Below, in pieces: positions 1-7,103 of a stretch of 64,000 nucleotides of DNA (within the stretch, counting starts at the first letter, position 1; each line of letters opens with the position of its first letter). Source of the stretch: an uncultured Christensenella sp. (GTDB taxonomy: Bacteria; Bacillota; Clostridia; Christensenellales; Borkfalkiaceae); NCBI GenBank assembly GCA_910585685.1, contig CAJUEO010000006.1, forward strand, positions 1 through 64,000. The letters are read 5' to 3'. Position numbers and translations under genes: made by a program. The notes below the pieces were generated by a model. That model searched no databases. It was not told the DNA's origin and saw only the letters and a program-made list of their open reading frames with translations.

Positions 1-27
1 AGATGGATAAGATTAAATTTTGAAAAA

Positions 28-113
28 TGATACACAATGTTACATAGGTGGTACATGATGTTACATCAATGGCACTTGTGTGAGACATTGCAATGTGATA
101 AAATAGTATCGTG
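28..113 (+). promoter_or_regulatory. Phased TGNNAC array plus promoter, copy 1
   Basis: Six TGNNAC boxes begin at 28, 38, 49, 59, 70 and 81, so spacing is 10-11-10-11-11 bp, one per helical turn. They run into a promoter with -35 TTGTGT (76-81), a 17-bp spacer and -10 TAAAAT (99-104), followed by a conserved ATCGTG (108-113). The layout suggests an activator that multimerises on one DNA face. No binding protein can be named from this window. Confidence 0.6.
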
Positions 114-184
114 AAAAATTACAAATAGGTTCATTTTGGATAAAAAAGCAAATGTCAAGGATTGCATACTATTGAATGTAAATT

Positions 185-270
185 TGATACCTAATGATAC
201 CTCAATGATACCCCAATGACACACGATGACACTTGCGTGACACCTTTTCTTATGGTAAAATGATATCGTG
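185..270 (+). promoter_or_regulatory. Phased TGAYAC array plus promoter, copy 2
   Basis: Six TGAYAC boxes begin at 185, 195, 206, 217, 227 and 238 (10-11-11-10-11 bp). The -35 TTGCGT (233-238), 17-bp spacer, -10 TAAAAT (256-261) and ATCGTG (265-270) repeat copy 1 exactly 157 bp downstream with identical internal distances. The boxes are closer to consensus than in copy 1 (three TGATAC, three TGACAC). Predicted transcription would start near 268, immediately ahead of a terminator. Confidence 0.65.
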
Positions 271-283
271 GAAAAATATGCAT

Positions 284-315
284 AGGCTTGTGGGCGAAAG
301 CTCACGAGCCTTTTT
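284..315 (+). terminator. Intrinsic terminator just after promoter copy 2
   Basis: A 12-bp stem (284-295 with 300-311, GU pairs allowed) closes a GAAA loop and is followed by a run of five T. It lies only about 15 nt after the predicted start of promoter copy 2, so that promoter would give a transcript of about 45 nt unless terminator read-through is regulated. Confidence 0.75.
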
Positions 316-327
316 CTATGCAACGGA

Positions 328-359
328 AATGCGCATAAAATTTTAGCGCATTCTTTTTT
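328..359 (+). terminator. Second hairpin with T-tract
   Basis: AATGCGC (328-334) pairs with GCGCATT (346-352) across an 11-nt AT loop and is followed by CTTTTTTA. It reads as a second intrinsic terminator in tandem with the one at 284-315. Confidence 0.6.
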
Positions 360-361
360 AT

Positions 362-574
362 TTAAGGATGAAACCATAATGCGACAAAGTTCAAATAATC
401 TGTCACAAAAAATATTGCGACCGCCTTGATGACTTCCAAGCGATACTTGGGGGTAGGGGCGGTCAAATCTCTACGATTATTTATTTGGGCATCGGCGTGG
501 GGTTCCGTGCGCAAAAAAACGGTATTCAAAAGGGTAATTAACCTTAAGCTCAAAAGCTGCCAGGAGAATGGCAT
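362..574 (-). CDS. Possible small protein with hydrophobic C-terminus
   Basis: A 70-codon minus-strand reading frame starting from ATG at 574. The N-terminal third is mildly hydrophobic, the middle is polar (TEPHADAQ), and the end after PTPKYRLEVIK is a hydrophobic stretch of about 20 residues that could be one membrane segment. I do not recognise the family. No clear ribosome binding site is seen, and the frame overlaps no confident gene. It may be a small element-encoded protein, a remnant, or chance. Confidence 0.25.
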   Translation of the reverse strand: MPFSWQLLSLRLITLLNTVFLRTEPHADAQINNRRDLTAPTPKYRLEVIKAVAIFFVTDYLNFVALWFHP

Positions 575-647
575 CAATCCTTTGTAGGGCGAGAATTTTC
601 TCAAAAGATAGTGATATTTGTCGAATGGATGGCGTAAGTTATACAAA

Positions 648-845
648 ATGAAAGAAAATATGGACAAGCCAAAACTCAATTTTAGATTCCACAATTCGAA
701 TTCTGCAGAATCGTTTACTCGTGTCTTGCTTCGTGTTTGTATTGATGCAAATATGGAAAGGGTGGAAAGAATTATCAGAGAAGAAGCGATGGCGTCACTT
801 GACGAAAGTGAGAATCAATCGAAAAATAGTCCTGCAGATAATTGA
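648..845 (+). CDS. Small hypothetical protein of the mobile element
   Basis: About 65 residues from the ATG at 648; a TTG at 618 in frame would add ten residues but has no better start signal. The product is charged and soluble, with a likely amphipathic helix in the middle (residues about 20-50) and an acidic, Ser/Asn-rich tail. It ends about 100 bp before the recombinase and reads in the same direction, so it is likely a cargo or accessory ORF of the element. No function can be assigned. Confidence 0.45.
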   Translation: MKENMDKPKLNFRFHNSNSAESFTRVLLRVCIDANMERVERIIREEAMASLDESENQSKNSPADN

Positions 846-942
846 GTATTAGCTGGATATTACTTTGAAAGTATGGTAATGTGTGTCACAACGAAAACAC
901 ATCGTACACCGTTGCGACAAGAAAAAATCTGGAGTTAGGGAA

Positions 943-2532
943 ATGAACATTGCGGCATATTGTCGTGTATCGACCGACAAGGCAGACCAATTGAATAGTT
1001 TGGAAGCGCAGAAGAAATTCTTTGCCGAATATACGCAAAGAACCGGCGATACACTTGTGCAGCTTTATGCCGATGAAGGAATTTCGGGAACAAAGATTAA
1101 AAACAGAAAAGAATTCCTGAAAATGATGGCGGATGCCGAGCGAAGGCGTTTTGACCTAGTTGTGGTAAAGGATATCTCACGATTTGCCAGAAATACGGTT
1201 GACTTGTTGCAGAATATCCGTAAGCTGAAAGCTCTCGGAATTGAAACGCAGTTTTTAACGGCAAATATGACGAGTATGGGCAACAGTGAATTTGTATTGA
1301 CAATTTTTGGTGCCTTGGCGCAAGAAGAGAGTGCAAATACTTCCAAGCGTGTCAAGTTCGGCAAGAAGATAAATGCGGAAAAGGGAAGAGTTCCTAACCT
1401 TGTATTCGGTTACGATAAAACCAACGGAGACTACTTCAAGCTTGCAATCAACGAGGATGAGGCGAACGTGGTTCGTCGCATTTTTTGTATGTACCGTGAA
1501 GAAGGCTACGGCGCAGCAAAGATAGCCAACCTGCTCAATGCTAGGGGAATAAAAACCAAACGCAGTTGTGCTTGGTCGGCAAATGCAGTGGTGCGCATAC
1601 TCACAAACGAGATTTACACGGGCAAGATTATTAACGGTAAGCAAGAAGTATCCGACTTTTTAACGGGACAGAGAAAGCAAAAGGACAGCTCTGAGTGGAT
1701 GGTAACAGAACGTCCCGAACTCAAGATTATCGAGCCTGAAGAATACGAGGCGGTGCAAAGGATTCTTGCAAGCCGAGGACAGACCTTCAAACTGGATAAG
1801 GTGCGCCACAGCAACAAGTTCCTTTTCTCCACCTTGATAAAGTGTAAGGACTGCGGTTGGTCATTTAGACGAGTTGAACGCACCTATAAAAATACCTACG
1901 TTACTTGGGTGTGTTCGGGCAGAAATGGCAAAGGAGCGGATAGTTGTGCAAATAAGACAAGTATTCCCGAAGGTGAACTTATAAATGCACTGAACGGCTA
2001 TTTTGCCGAAATTCTCGCAAATCAAAAGAATGTCGTAAAGTATGTTGTCTCTGAGTTCGAGAAGGTATACAGAGCGAAGGATGATAACATCAACATAGAA
2101 AAGGAGCTGAACACAGAATTAACCAAGCTAACTAAGTCAAGGCAGAAATATATGGATATGTATACCGATGACTTGATTTCAAGAGAGGAACTTAACCGCC
2201 AACTAGCAGGTGTCAAACAGCGAATTGAACTCATAGAGAAAGAATTGAAATTGGTAACCTACTACTTAACCAAGTATGATAAGCTGACGGGAATCTTGAA
2301 CAAGACTTTCCGATCCATTGAGGACATCGTCGATGTGTCGCAGATGACGAACGCACAGCTCCGCAAAATCATTCAGCGGATAGAGGTGGATAAGGACGGC
2401 AACGTAGATATCTATCTCCACCTTACAGAAGAGTTGGGAATCGACTGCACAGTCGCTATAAAGGACGATTCAAAGACGGATGAAATAGCACTTATGCCAC
2501 AAATCGTTCCAAATGATTACAACCGTACATAA
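943..2532 (+). CDS. Large serine recombinase (resolvase/invertase family)
   Basis: Site-specific recombinase that integrates or excises a mobile element through a covalent phosphoserine-DNA link. Domains in order: resolvase catalytic domain (residues about 1-150) with the active-site motif YCRVSTDK, where Ser10 is the predicted nucleophile, and the conserved VKDISRFARN segment; recombinase domain (about 160-270); zinc beta-ribbon with CKDCG and further cysteines (about 310-350); then a long coiled coil (about 375-450) typical of large serine integrases. I chose ATG 943 because GGAG lies 8 nt upstream; an in-frame GTG at 883 would add 20 basic residues with no RBS. The 529-residue length is typical. 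The gene ends 255 bp before a chromosomal gene, consistent with a mobile-element edge, but no att duplication can be checked because the other end is outside the window. Confidence 0.95.
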   Translation: MNIAAYCRVSTDKADQLNSLEAQKKFFAEYTQRTGDTLVQLYADEGISGTKIKNRKEFLKMMADAERRRFDLVVVKDISRFARNTVDLLQNIRKLKALGIETQFLTANMTSMGNSEFVLTIFGALAQEESANTSKRVKFGKKINAEKGRVPNLVFGYDKTNGDYFKLAINEDEANVVRRIFCMYREEGYGAAKIANLLNARGIKTKRSCAWSANAVVRILTNEIYTGKIINGKQEVSDFLTGQRKQKDSSEWMVTERPELKIIEPEEYEAVQRILASRGQTFKLDKVRHSNKFLFSTLIKCKDCGWSFRRVERTYKNTYVTWVCSGRNGKGADSCANKTSIPEGELINALNGYFAEILANQKNVVKYVVSEFEKVYRAKDDNINIEKELNTELTKLTKSRQKYMDMYTDDLISREELNRQLAGVKQRIELIEKELKLVTYYLTKYDKLTGILNKTFRSIEDIVDVSQMTNAQLRKIIQRIEVDKDGNVDIYLHLTEELGIDCTVAIKDDSKTDEIALMPQIVPNDYNRT

Positions 2533-2662
2533 AGACGTAACCGAACGACTTAAAAACGTCGATGCAAAGCTGTTTGAAGAAGTGAGAATGGTGTTGGATA
2601 AAAACCTGTCCGAGCGGCATATCCGCGGCGGAATGGCAACTAAGCGCAAATATTCGCATTGA
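2513..2662 (+). CDS. Possible 49-residue ORF overlapping the recombinase end
   Basis: Starts at ATG 2513 inside the last codons of the recombinase (20-bp overlap) in another frame and ends at 2662. The product is basic, with a likely helix followed by RHIRGGMATKRKYSH. There is no obvious RBS, although translation could be coupled to the recombinase. It may be a remnant of a larger element gene, since the reading is open but short. Function unknown. Confidence 0.3.
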   Translation: MITTVHKDVTERLKNVDAKLFEEVRMVLDKNLSERHIRGGMATKRKYSH

Positions 2663-2705
2663 CAAAAATTTCATAAAAAATTAACATAAAAATTGTGTTT
2701 ATCCA

Positions 2706-2735
2706 TTGAAAAAGAAATATAATTTATGTTATAAT
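2706..2735 (+). promoter_or_regulatory. Promoter of the activase operon
   Basis: TTGAAA (2706-2711), 18-bp spacer, TATAAT (2730-2735), about 50 bp before the start codon at 2787. A second TATAAT lies at 2718-2723. It separates the mobile-element edge from the resident operon. Confidence 0.6.
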
Positions 2736-2786
2736 TTTTTTGAATACAATCACGCCGAGTATATATAGTCGGCTACGGAATTATTT

Positions 2787-5711
2787 ATGAAACTTTTGGG
2801 CATAGACGTCGGTTCAACAACCGTAAAGGCGGCTGTAATCGATGAGAGCGGTAATTTAATTTATTCTTCATATGTTCGGCATTTTGCAAACGTTAAGCAA
2901 ACAGTTCTTGCCGAGCTAAATACAATCAAGCAAAAGTTCGGCGGAGAGTACTGTGTTTCAATTACGGGCAGCGCCGGCTTGGGGTTGGCACAGCGCAGCG
3001 GCATAAACTTTGTTCAGGAAGTTCAGGCTGCGTTTATTGCCATACGCAAACTTCACTCGGATACGGACGTTGCGATAGAACTCGGCGGAGAGGACGCTAA
3101 AATTATATTTGTCACAGGCGGTACCGAACAACGCATGAACGGTTCGTGCGCCGGCGGTACGGGCGCATTTATCGACCAGATGGCAACGCTTTTGAACGTT
3201 TCCGTCGAGGAGATGGACGAACTTTCGCTTAAAGCCGAAAAAACTTATCCTATAGCTTCGCGCTGTGGAGTATTTGCTAAATCCGACATTCAACCGCTCT
3301 TAAATCAGGGCGCAAAAAAATCTGATATAGCCGCCTCTATCTTTCAAGCCGTAGTCGACCAAACCGTTTCGGGACTTGCGCAGGGCAGAAAAATTTGCGG
3401 TAAAGTACTCTTTTTGGGCGGACCTTTGCACTTTTTGCAGGGGTTAAGACAAGCCTTTGTAAAAACATTGAAGCTTGACGACGCTCACTCCGTTTTTCCG
3501 GAAAACGCCCCTTGCTTTATGGCTATCGGCGCGGCATTGCACTCTGTTGGCGAAAGCGGCAAAAAAATCGAAGATATCATTGAAAAGATAACAAGTGCAG
3601 CTTCGGGAAACGAAATAGTTACGGGCAGACGCCTGTTTGAAAATACTCAGCAATACGCCGAGTTTGTCAAGCGCCACAGGGCAACCGACTTGCAGTTTTG
3701 CGACATAGCAAATTACGAGGGGGATTGTTTTCTCGGCATAGACAGCGGCTCGACTACCACAAAGCTTATGTTGATAACTCCCGACTGTAAAATATTGTGG
3801 TCGCATTATCAATCAAACAACGGACAACCGCTCGATATTGTAGTCGAAAGACTTAAAGAACTCTACGCTTTGACGGACAATAGACTAAAAATCCGCGCAA
3901 GCGCGGTGACGGGCTACGGTGAAGACCTTATAAAGAGCGCAATAAAAGCCGACTTCGGAATTGTCGAAACGGTCGCGCACTTTAAAGCCGCGCTGCACTT
4001 CAACCCGAAAGTCGACTTTATAATAGATATCGGCGGACAAGATATCAAGTGTTTTAAAATTAAAAACGGCGCAATAGACTCGATAATGCTTAACGAAGCC
4101 TGCTCTTCTGGCTGCGGTTCGTTTATTCAGACTTTTGCCCGTGCTATGGGGCTGGAAATAGACAAGTTCTCCGAAAAAGGTCTGTATGCCGCAAACCCCG
4201 TCGAACTCGGTTCGCGCTGCACGGTGTTTATGAACAGTGCGGTAAAACAGGCGCAAAAGGACGGCGCCACCGTCGAGGATATTTCTGCCGGACTTTCTTC
4301 GTCGATAGTAAAAAATGCAATTTACAAGGTAATACGCGCAACAAGCGCCGATGAGTTGGGCGAAAATATAGTTGTACAAGGCGGCACATTTTTAAACGAC
4401 GCAGTGCTTCGCTCGTTCGAGCTTGAAACGGGCAAAAACGTAATCCGTCCGGGAATTTCGGGACTTATGGGCGCTTTCGGTGCGGCTCTGTACGCAAAGG
4501 AAAATATTTTCGGAGAGAGCACAACCGCGACGCGCGACGAGCTTGAAAGCTTTACATATAAATCCCGTTCTACAAATTGCCGCGGCTGTACGTCCAATTG
4601 CAACGTAAATATTATATCTTTTGGAGACGGCAGAAAATATATTTCAGGCAACAAGTGCGAAAAGGGCGCAGGGCTTAAACCAGTTTCCGACGATTACGAC
4701 ATCTACCGCTATAAACAAACCAGACTTTTGCAGTGCGTCGAAGGCGTTATAAACAGCAAAAAACGCGGCAAAGTCGGGCTATGTATGCAGCTTGGAATGT
4801 ATGAGCAGTTGCCCATATGGGCAGGCTTTTTCGAAACGCTCGGTTTCGAAGTCGTACTTTCCGACTCGTCGTCTCGCGAACTGTATTTCAAGGGACAGCA
4901 CACAGTCGCTTCCGATACGGCATGTTATCCTGCAAAGCTCATACACGGACACGTCGAAAGCCTCTTGGACAGGGGCGTTGACTTCATATTTATGCCCTGT
5001 GAAAGCTATAATTTAGACGAGCACTGCTCCACAAATCACTACAACTGTCCCGTCGTGGCGTACTATCCCGAGCTTTTAAAAGCAAATAACGAGCGCCTTA
5101 ACAACTCTAATTTTATAATGCCATATCTCGATTTGAATATGCCCGATAAGACAGTTAAAACGTTAAAATCCGCGCTTTCTGCTTATAAGCTTAAATCGGG
5201 AGAGATAAAGCGCGCTCTCAAAGTCGGGTTTGCGCGTCTTGACGGTTATCGCAACGACGTAAAGTCCAAGGCGGACGAAATATTGTGGAAATCGGAAACA
5301 GAGGGCAAACAGGTAATAGTTCTTGCCGGCAGACCCTATCATTTGGACAGCGAAATAAACCACGGCATAAATAAACTTTTGACATCGCTCAATCTTGCGG
5401 TGTTGTCCGAGGACAGCATTTTTGAAAAGGGTGACAACGTAAAGGTCAACGTTTTAAATCAATGGACTTACCACGCAAGGCTTTATAGGGCTGCGGACTT
5501 TGTTTCAAAGCGTAAAAACGTAAATCTCGTCCAGTTGGTGTCGTTCGGCTGCGGACTCGACGCCATAACTACCGACGAAGTACGTTCTATTTTAGAAAAA
5601 AACGGCAAGCTTTACACACAGATAAAGATAGACGAAATAAACAACCTCGGCGTCGTTAAAATACGGCTTCGAAGTATGCTTGCGGCAATAGACGAGGCGG
5701 CAAAAAAATGA
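2787..5711 (+). CDS. 2-hydroxyacyl-CoA dehydratase activase-type ATPase, double ASKHA
   Basis: ATP-dependent electron-transfer activator of the HgdC/BadF/BcrA family. Such proteins carry a [4Fe-4S] cluster at the subunit interface and inject an electron into a dehydratase or reductase. Two ASKHA ATPase modules are visible: residues about 1-250 (GIDVGSTTVKAA, GGEDAK, GSCAGGTGAF, CGVFAKSD) and about 315-570 (GIDSGSTTTKL, GGQDIK, ACSSGCGSF, CTVFMNSA). The GSCAG and SSGCG cysteines are the family's cluster ligands. A further Cys cluster (CRGCTSNC, then GNKC) at about 590-620 precedes a DUF2229-like C-terminal domain. Related proteins in other Bacillota are often about 1400 residues and include a dehydratase-like C-terminal part; here that part is the next gene, overlapping by ATGA. 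Physiological substrate unknown. Confidence 0.85.
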   Translation: MKLLGIDVGSTTVKAAVIDESGNLIYSSYVRHFANVKQTVLAELNTIKQKFGGEYCVSITGSAGLGLAQRSGINFVQEVQAAFIAIRKLHSDTDVAIELGGEDAKIIFVTGGTEQRMNGSCAGGTGAFIDQMATLLNVSVEEMDELSLKAEKTYPIASRCGVFAKSDIQPLLNQGAKKSDIAASIFQAVVDQTVSGLAQGRKICGKVLFLGGPLHFLQGLRQAFVKTLKLDDAHSVFPENAPCFMAIGAALHSVGESGKKIEDIIEKITSAASGNEIVTGRRLFENTQQYAEFVKRHRATDLQFCDIANYEGDCFLGIDSGSTTTKLMLITPDCKILWSHYQSNNGQPLDIVVERLKELYALTDNRLKIRASAVTGYGEDLIKSAIKADFGIVETVAHFKAALHFNPKVDFIIDIGGQDIKCFKIKNGAIDSIMLNEACSSGCGSFIQTFARAMGLEIDKFSEKGLYAANPVELGSRCTVFMNSAVKQAQKDGATVEDISAGLSSSIVKNAIYKVIRATSADELGENIVVQGGTFLNDAVLRSFELETGKNVIRPGISGLMGAFGAALYAKENIFGESTTATRDELESFTYKSRSTNCRGCTSNCNVNIISFGDGRKYISGNKCEKGAGLKPVSDDYDIYRYKQTRLLQCVEGVINSKKRGKVGLCMQLGMYEQLPIWAGFFETLGFEVVLSDSSSRELYFKGQHTVASDTACYPAKLIHGHVESLLDRGVDFIFMPCESYNLDEHCSTNHYNCPVVAYYPELLKANNERLNNSNFIMPYLDLNMPDKTVKTLKSALSAYKLKSGEIKRALKVGFARLDGYRNDVKSKADEILWKSETEGKQVIVLAGRPYHLDSEINHGINKLLTSLNLAVLSEDSIFEKGDNVKVNVLNQWTYHARLYRAADFVSKRKNVNLVQLVSFGCGLDAITTDEVRSILEKNGKLYTQIKIDEINNLGVVKIRLRSMLAAIDEAAKK

Positions 5712-6955
5712 ACGAAAGAGATTATTCAACAGTATATCCCAAGTGGAAACAATCGATGAAATCCACGCACAAGATACTTGTCCCCGATATGTTGCCCTGG
5801 CATTTCGAGATTATCGAGCAAGTTCTCAAATTAGAGGGCTATGACGTGGAGGTTTTAAAAAACAACACAAGAACGGTTATTGACGAGGGGCTTAAACACG
5901 TCCATAACGACACTTGCTATCCCTGCCTTTGCGTGGTAGGGCAATACATCGACGCTTTAAAGAGCGGAAAATACGATTTGGAACACACCGCGCTTATGAT
6001 AACGCAGACGGGCGGCGGCTGTCGCGCTTCCAACTATATGCCGCTTATACGCAAGGCAATTAATGCCGAGTTTCCGCAGGTGCCCGTAGTGTCTGTCAAT
6101 TTTTCCGGACTTGAAAAGGAGAGTTCGTTTGAAATAGGGGTAAAACTTTTCCTTAAATTTGCATACGCCATAATTTACGGTGACAGCATTATGTGGTGCT
6201 ATAACCAGACAAAGCCCTATGAAAAAACTGACGGGCAAGCGGATGCGGCAAGAGAAGCTGCCGTCAGTTTTGTGGTCGATAAATTTAAAAACGGCGGCTA
6301 CAATAAATATAAAAAGATAAACAAGGAAATTATAAAAATCTTTTCGAATATAGAACGGGACAAGCTTGAAAAGACTAAAGTCGGCATTGTCGGGGAAATT
6401 TACGTCAAATATTCAGCACTCGGAAATAACGAGCTTGAAAAGTTTTTACTTTCCGAAAACTGCGAACCCGTCGTGCCTGCGCTGTTGGATTTTGTATTGT
6501 ACTGTATTGTCAACGTCATAAACGATTACAGGCTGTACGGTCACAATAAATTTACCGCGTTTATATACAGTATAGTCTATAAAATTGTACACGGTATGCA
6601 GAAAAATATTATAAAGCAGTTTGAAAAGGACGGAAATTTTGCGCCCGTTCACGATTTTGAACACTTGCGCAAGTGCGCAGATAAAGTGATAAATCAGGGC
6701 GTGAAAATGGGGGAGGGCTGGCTAATTCCGGCGGAAATGGCTGCGCTTGCCGAAACAGGTGTGCCTAATATAGTTTGCGCGCAGCCCTTTGGCTGCCTTC
6801 CGAACCACATTGCAGGCAAGGGCACTATACGCACCCTCAAAACTCTGTATAAAAACGAAAATATCGTTGCAGTCGATTACGACCCCTCCGCAACCCGTGT
6901 AAATCAAGAAAACAGAATAAAGCTTATGCTTGCCACCGCAAGGGAAAATAAGTAG
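5708..6955 (+). CDS. 2-hydroxyacyl-CoA dehydratase-like (HgdB-type) subunit
   Basis: A 415-residue protein resembling the dehydratase D-subunit-like region that in other Bacillota follows the double activase in one polypeptide. Conserved cysteine motifs are visible: DTCYPC (about residue 63), GGGCRASNY (about 98) and CAQPFGCLP (about 360), which would bind an iron-sulfur cluster. The ATG overlaps the stop of the preceding activase by four bases (ATGA), so translation is probably coupled and the stoichiometry near 1:1. There is no independent RBS. Followed by a strong terminator, so the two genes form a complete operon. The role could be a dehydratase/reductase or a maturation factor; sequence alone does not decide. 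Confidence 0.75.
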   Translation: MNERDYSTVYPKWKQSMKSTHKILVPDMLPWHFEIIEQVLKLEGYDVEVLKNNTRTVIDEGLKHVHNDTCYPCLCVVGQYIDALKSGKYDLEHTALMITQTGGGCRASNYMPLIRKAINAEFPQVPVVSVNFSGLEKESSFEIGVKLFLKFAYAIIYGDSIMWCYNQTKPYEKTDGQADAAREAAVSFVVDKFKNGGYNKYKKINKEIIKIFSNIERDKLEKTKVGIVGEIYVKYSALGNNELEKFLLSENCEPVVPALLDFVLYCIVNVINDYRLYGHNKFTAFIYSIVYKIVHGMQKNIIKQFEKDGNFAPVHDFEHLRKCADKVINQGVKMGEGWLIPAEMAALAETGVPNIVCAQPFGCLPNHIAGKGTIRTLKTLYKNENIVAVDYDPSATRVNQENRIKLMLATARENK

Positions 6956-6960
6956 AAAGT

Positions 6961-6993
6961 AAAAAACCTATTGATAGTCATCAATAGGTTTTT
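6961..6993 (+). terminator. Terminator of the activase operon
   Basis: A 12-bp stem, AAACCTATTGAT with ATCAATAGGTTT, closes a short loop and continues into T residues, directly after the stop at 6955. Confidence 0.85.
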
Positions 6994-7016
6994 AATTGTA
7001 ATTTTAAAAATCAATA

Positions 7017-7045
7017 TTGACAAAAAATGGAAAATCTGTTAATCT
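7017..7045 (+). promoter_or_regulatory. Possible promoter of the C92-like gene
   Basis: TTGACA (7017-7022), 17-bp spacer, then TAATCT (7040-7045), a weak -10. A TAAAAT box follows at 7046-7051. The downstream SD is GGGAGG at 7088-7093. Confidence 0.4.
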
Positions 7046-7103
7046 TAAAATAAGAAGAATTATTTTTTGATAGTTGTAAAAAATTTTGGGAGGTTATGAA
7101 AAA

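Larger units (their letters stand above)
1..647. other. Mobile-element regulatory region, mostly non-coding
   Basis: No gene longer than about 70 codons is convincing here. The region holds two copies of a phased-repeat promoter module, two intrinsic terminators, and a possible small minus-strand ORF at 362-574, all listed separately. Its position just before a large serine recombinase suggests it belongs to an integrated element whose left part lies outside the window. Confidence 0.5.

Noticed and set aside
1..270. CRISPR array reading of the TGNNAC repeats
   Set aside because: Units are only 6 bp at 10-11 bp steps, with no 25-40 bp repeats or unique spacers and no cas genes.
419..464. tRNA-like or riboswitch-like hairpin GACCGCC...GGCGGTC
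   Set aside because: Simple inverted repeat inside the possible minus-strand ORF; no acceptor or loop features of tRNA.
883..942. GTG start of the recombinase at 883
   Set aside because: No RBS before GTG 883, while ATG 943 has GGAG 8 nt upstream and the catalytic-domain motif follows at the expected distance.
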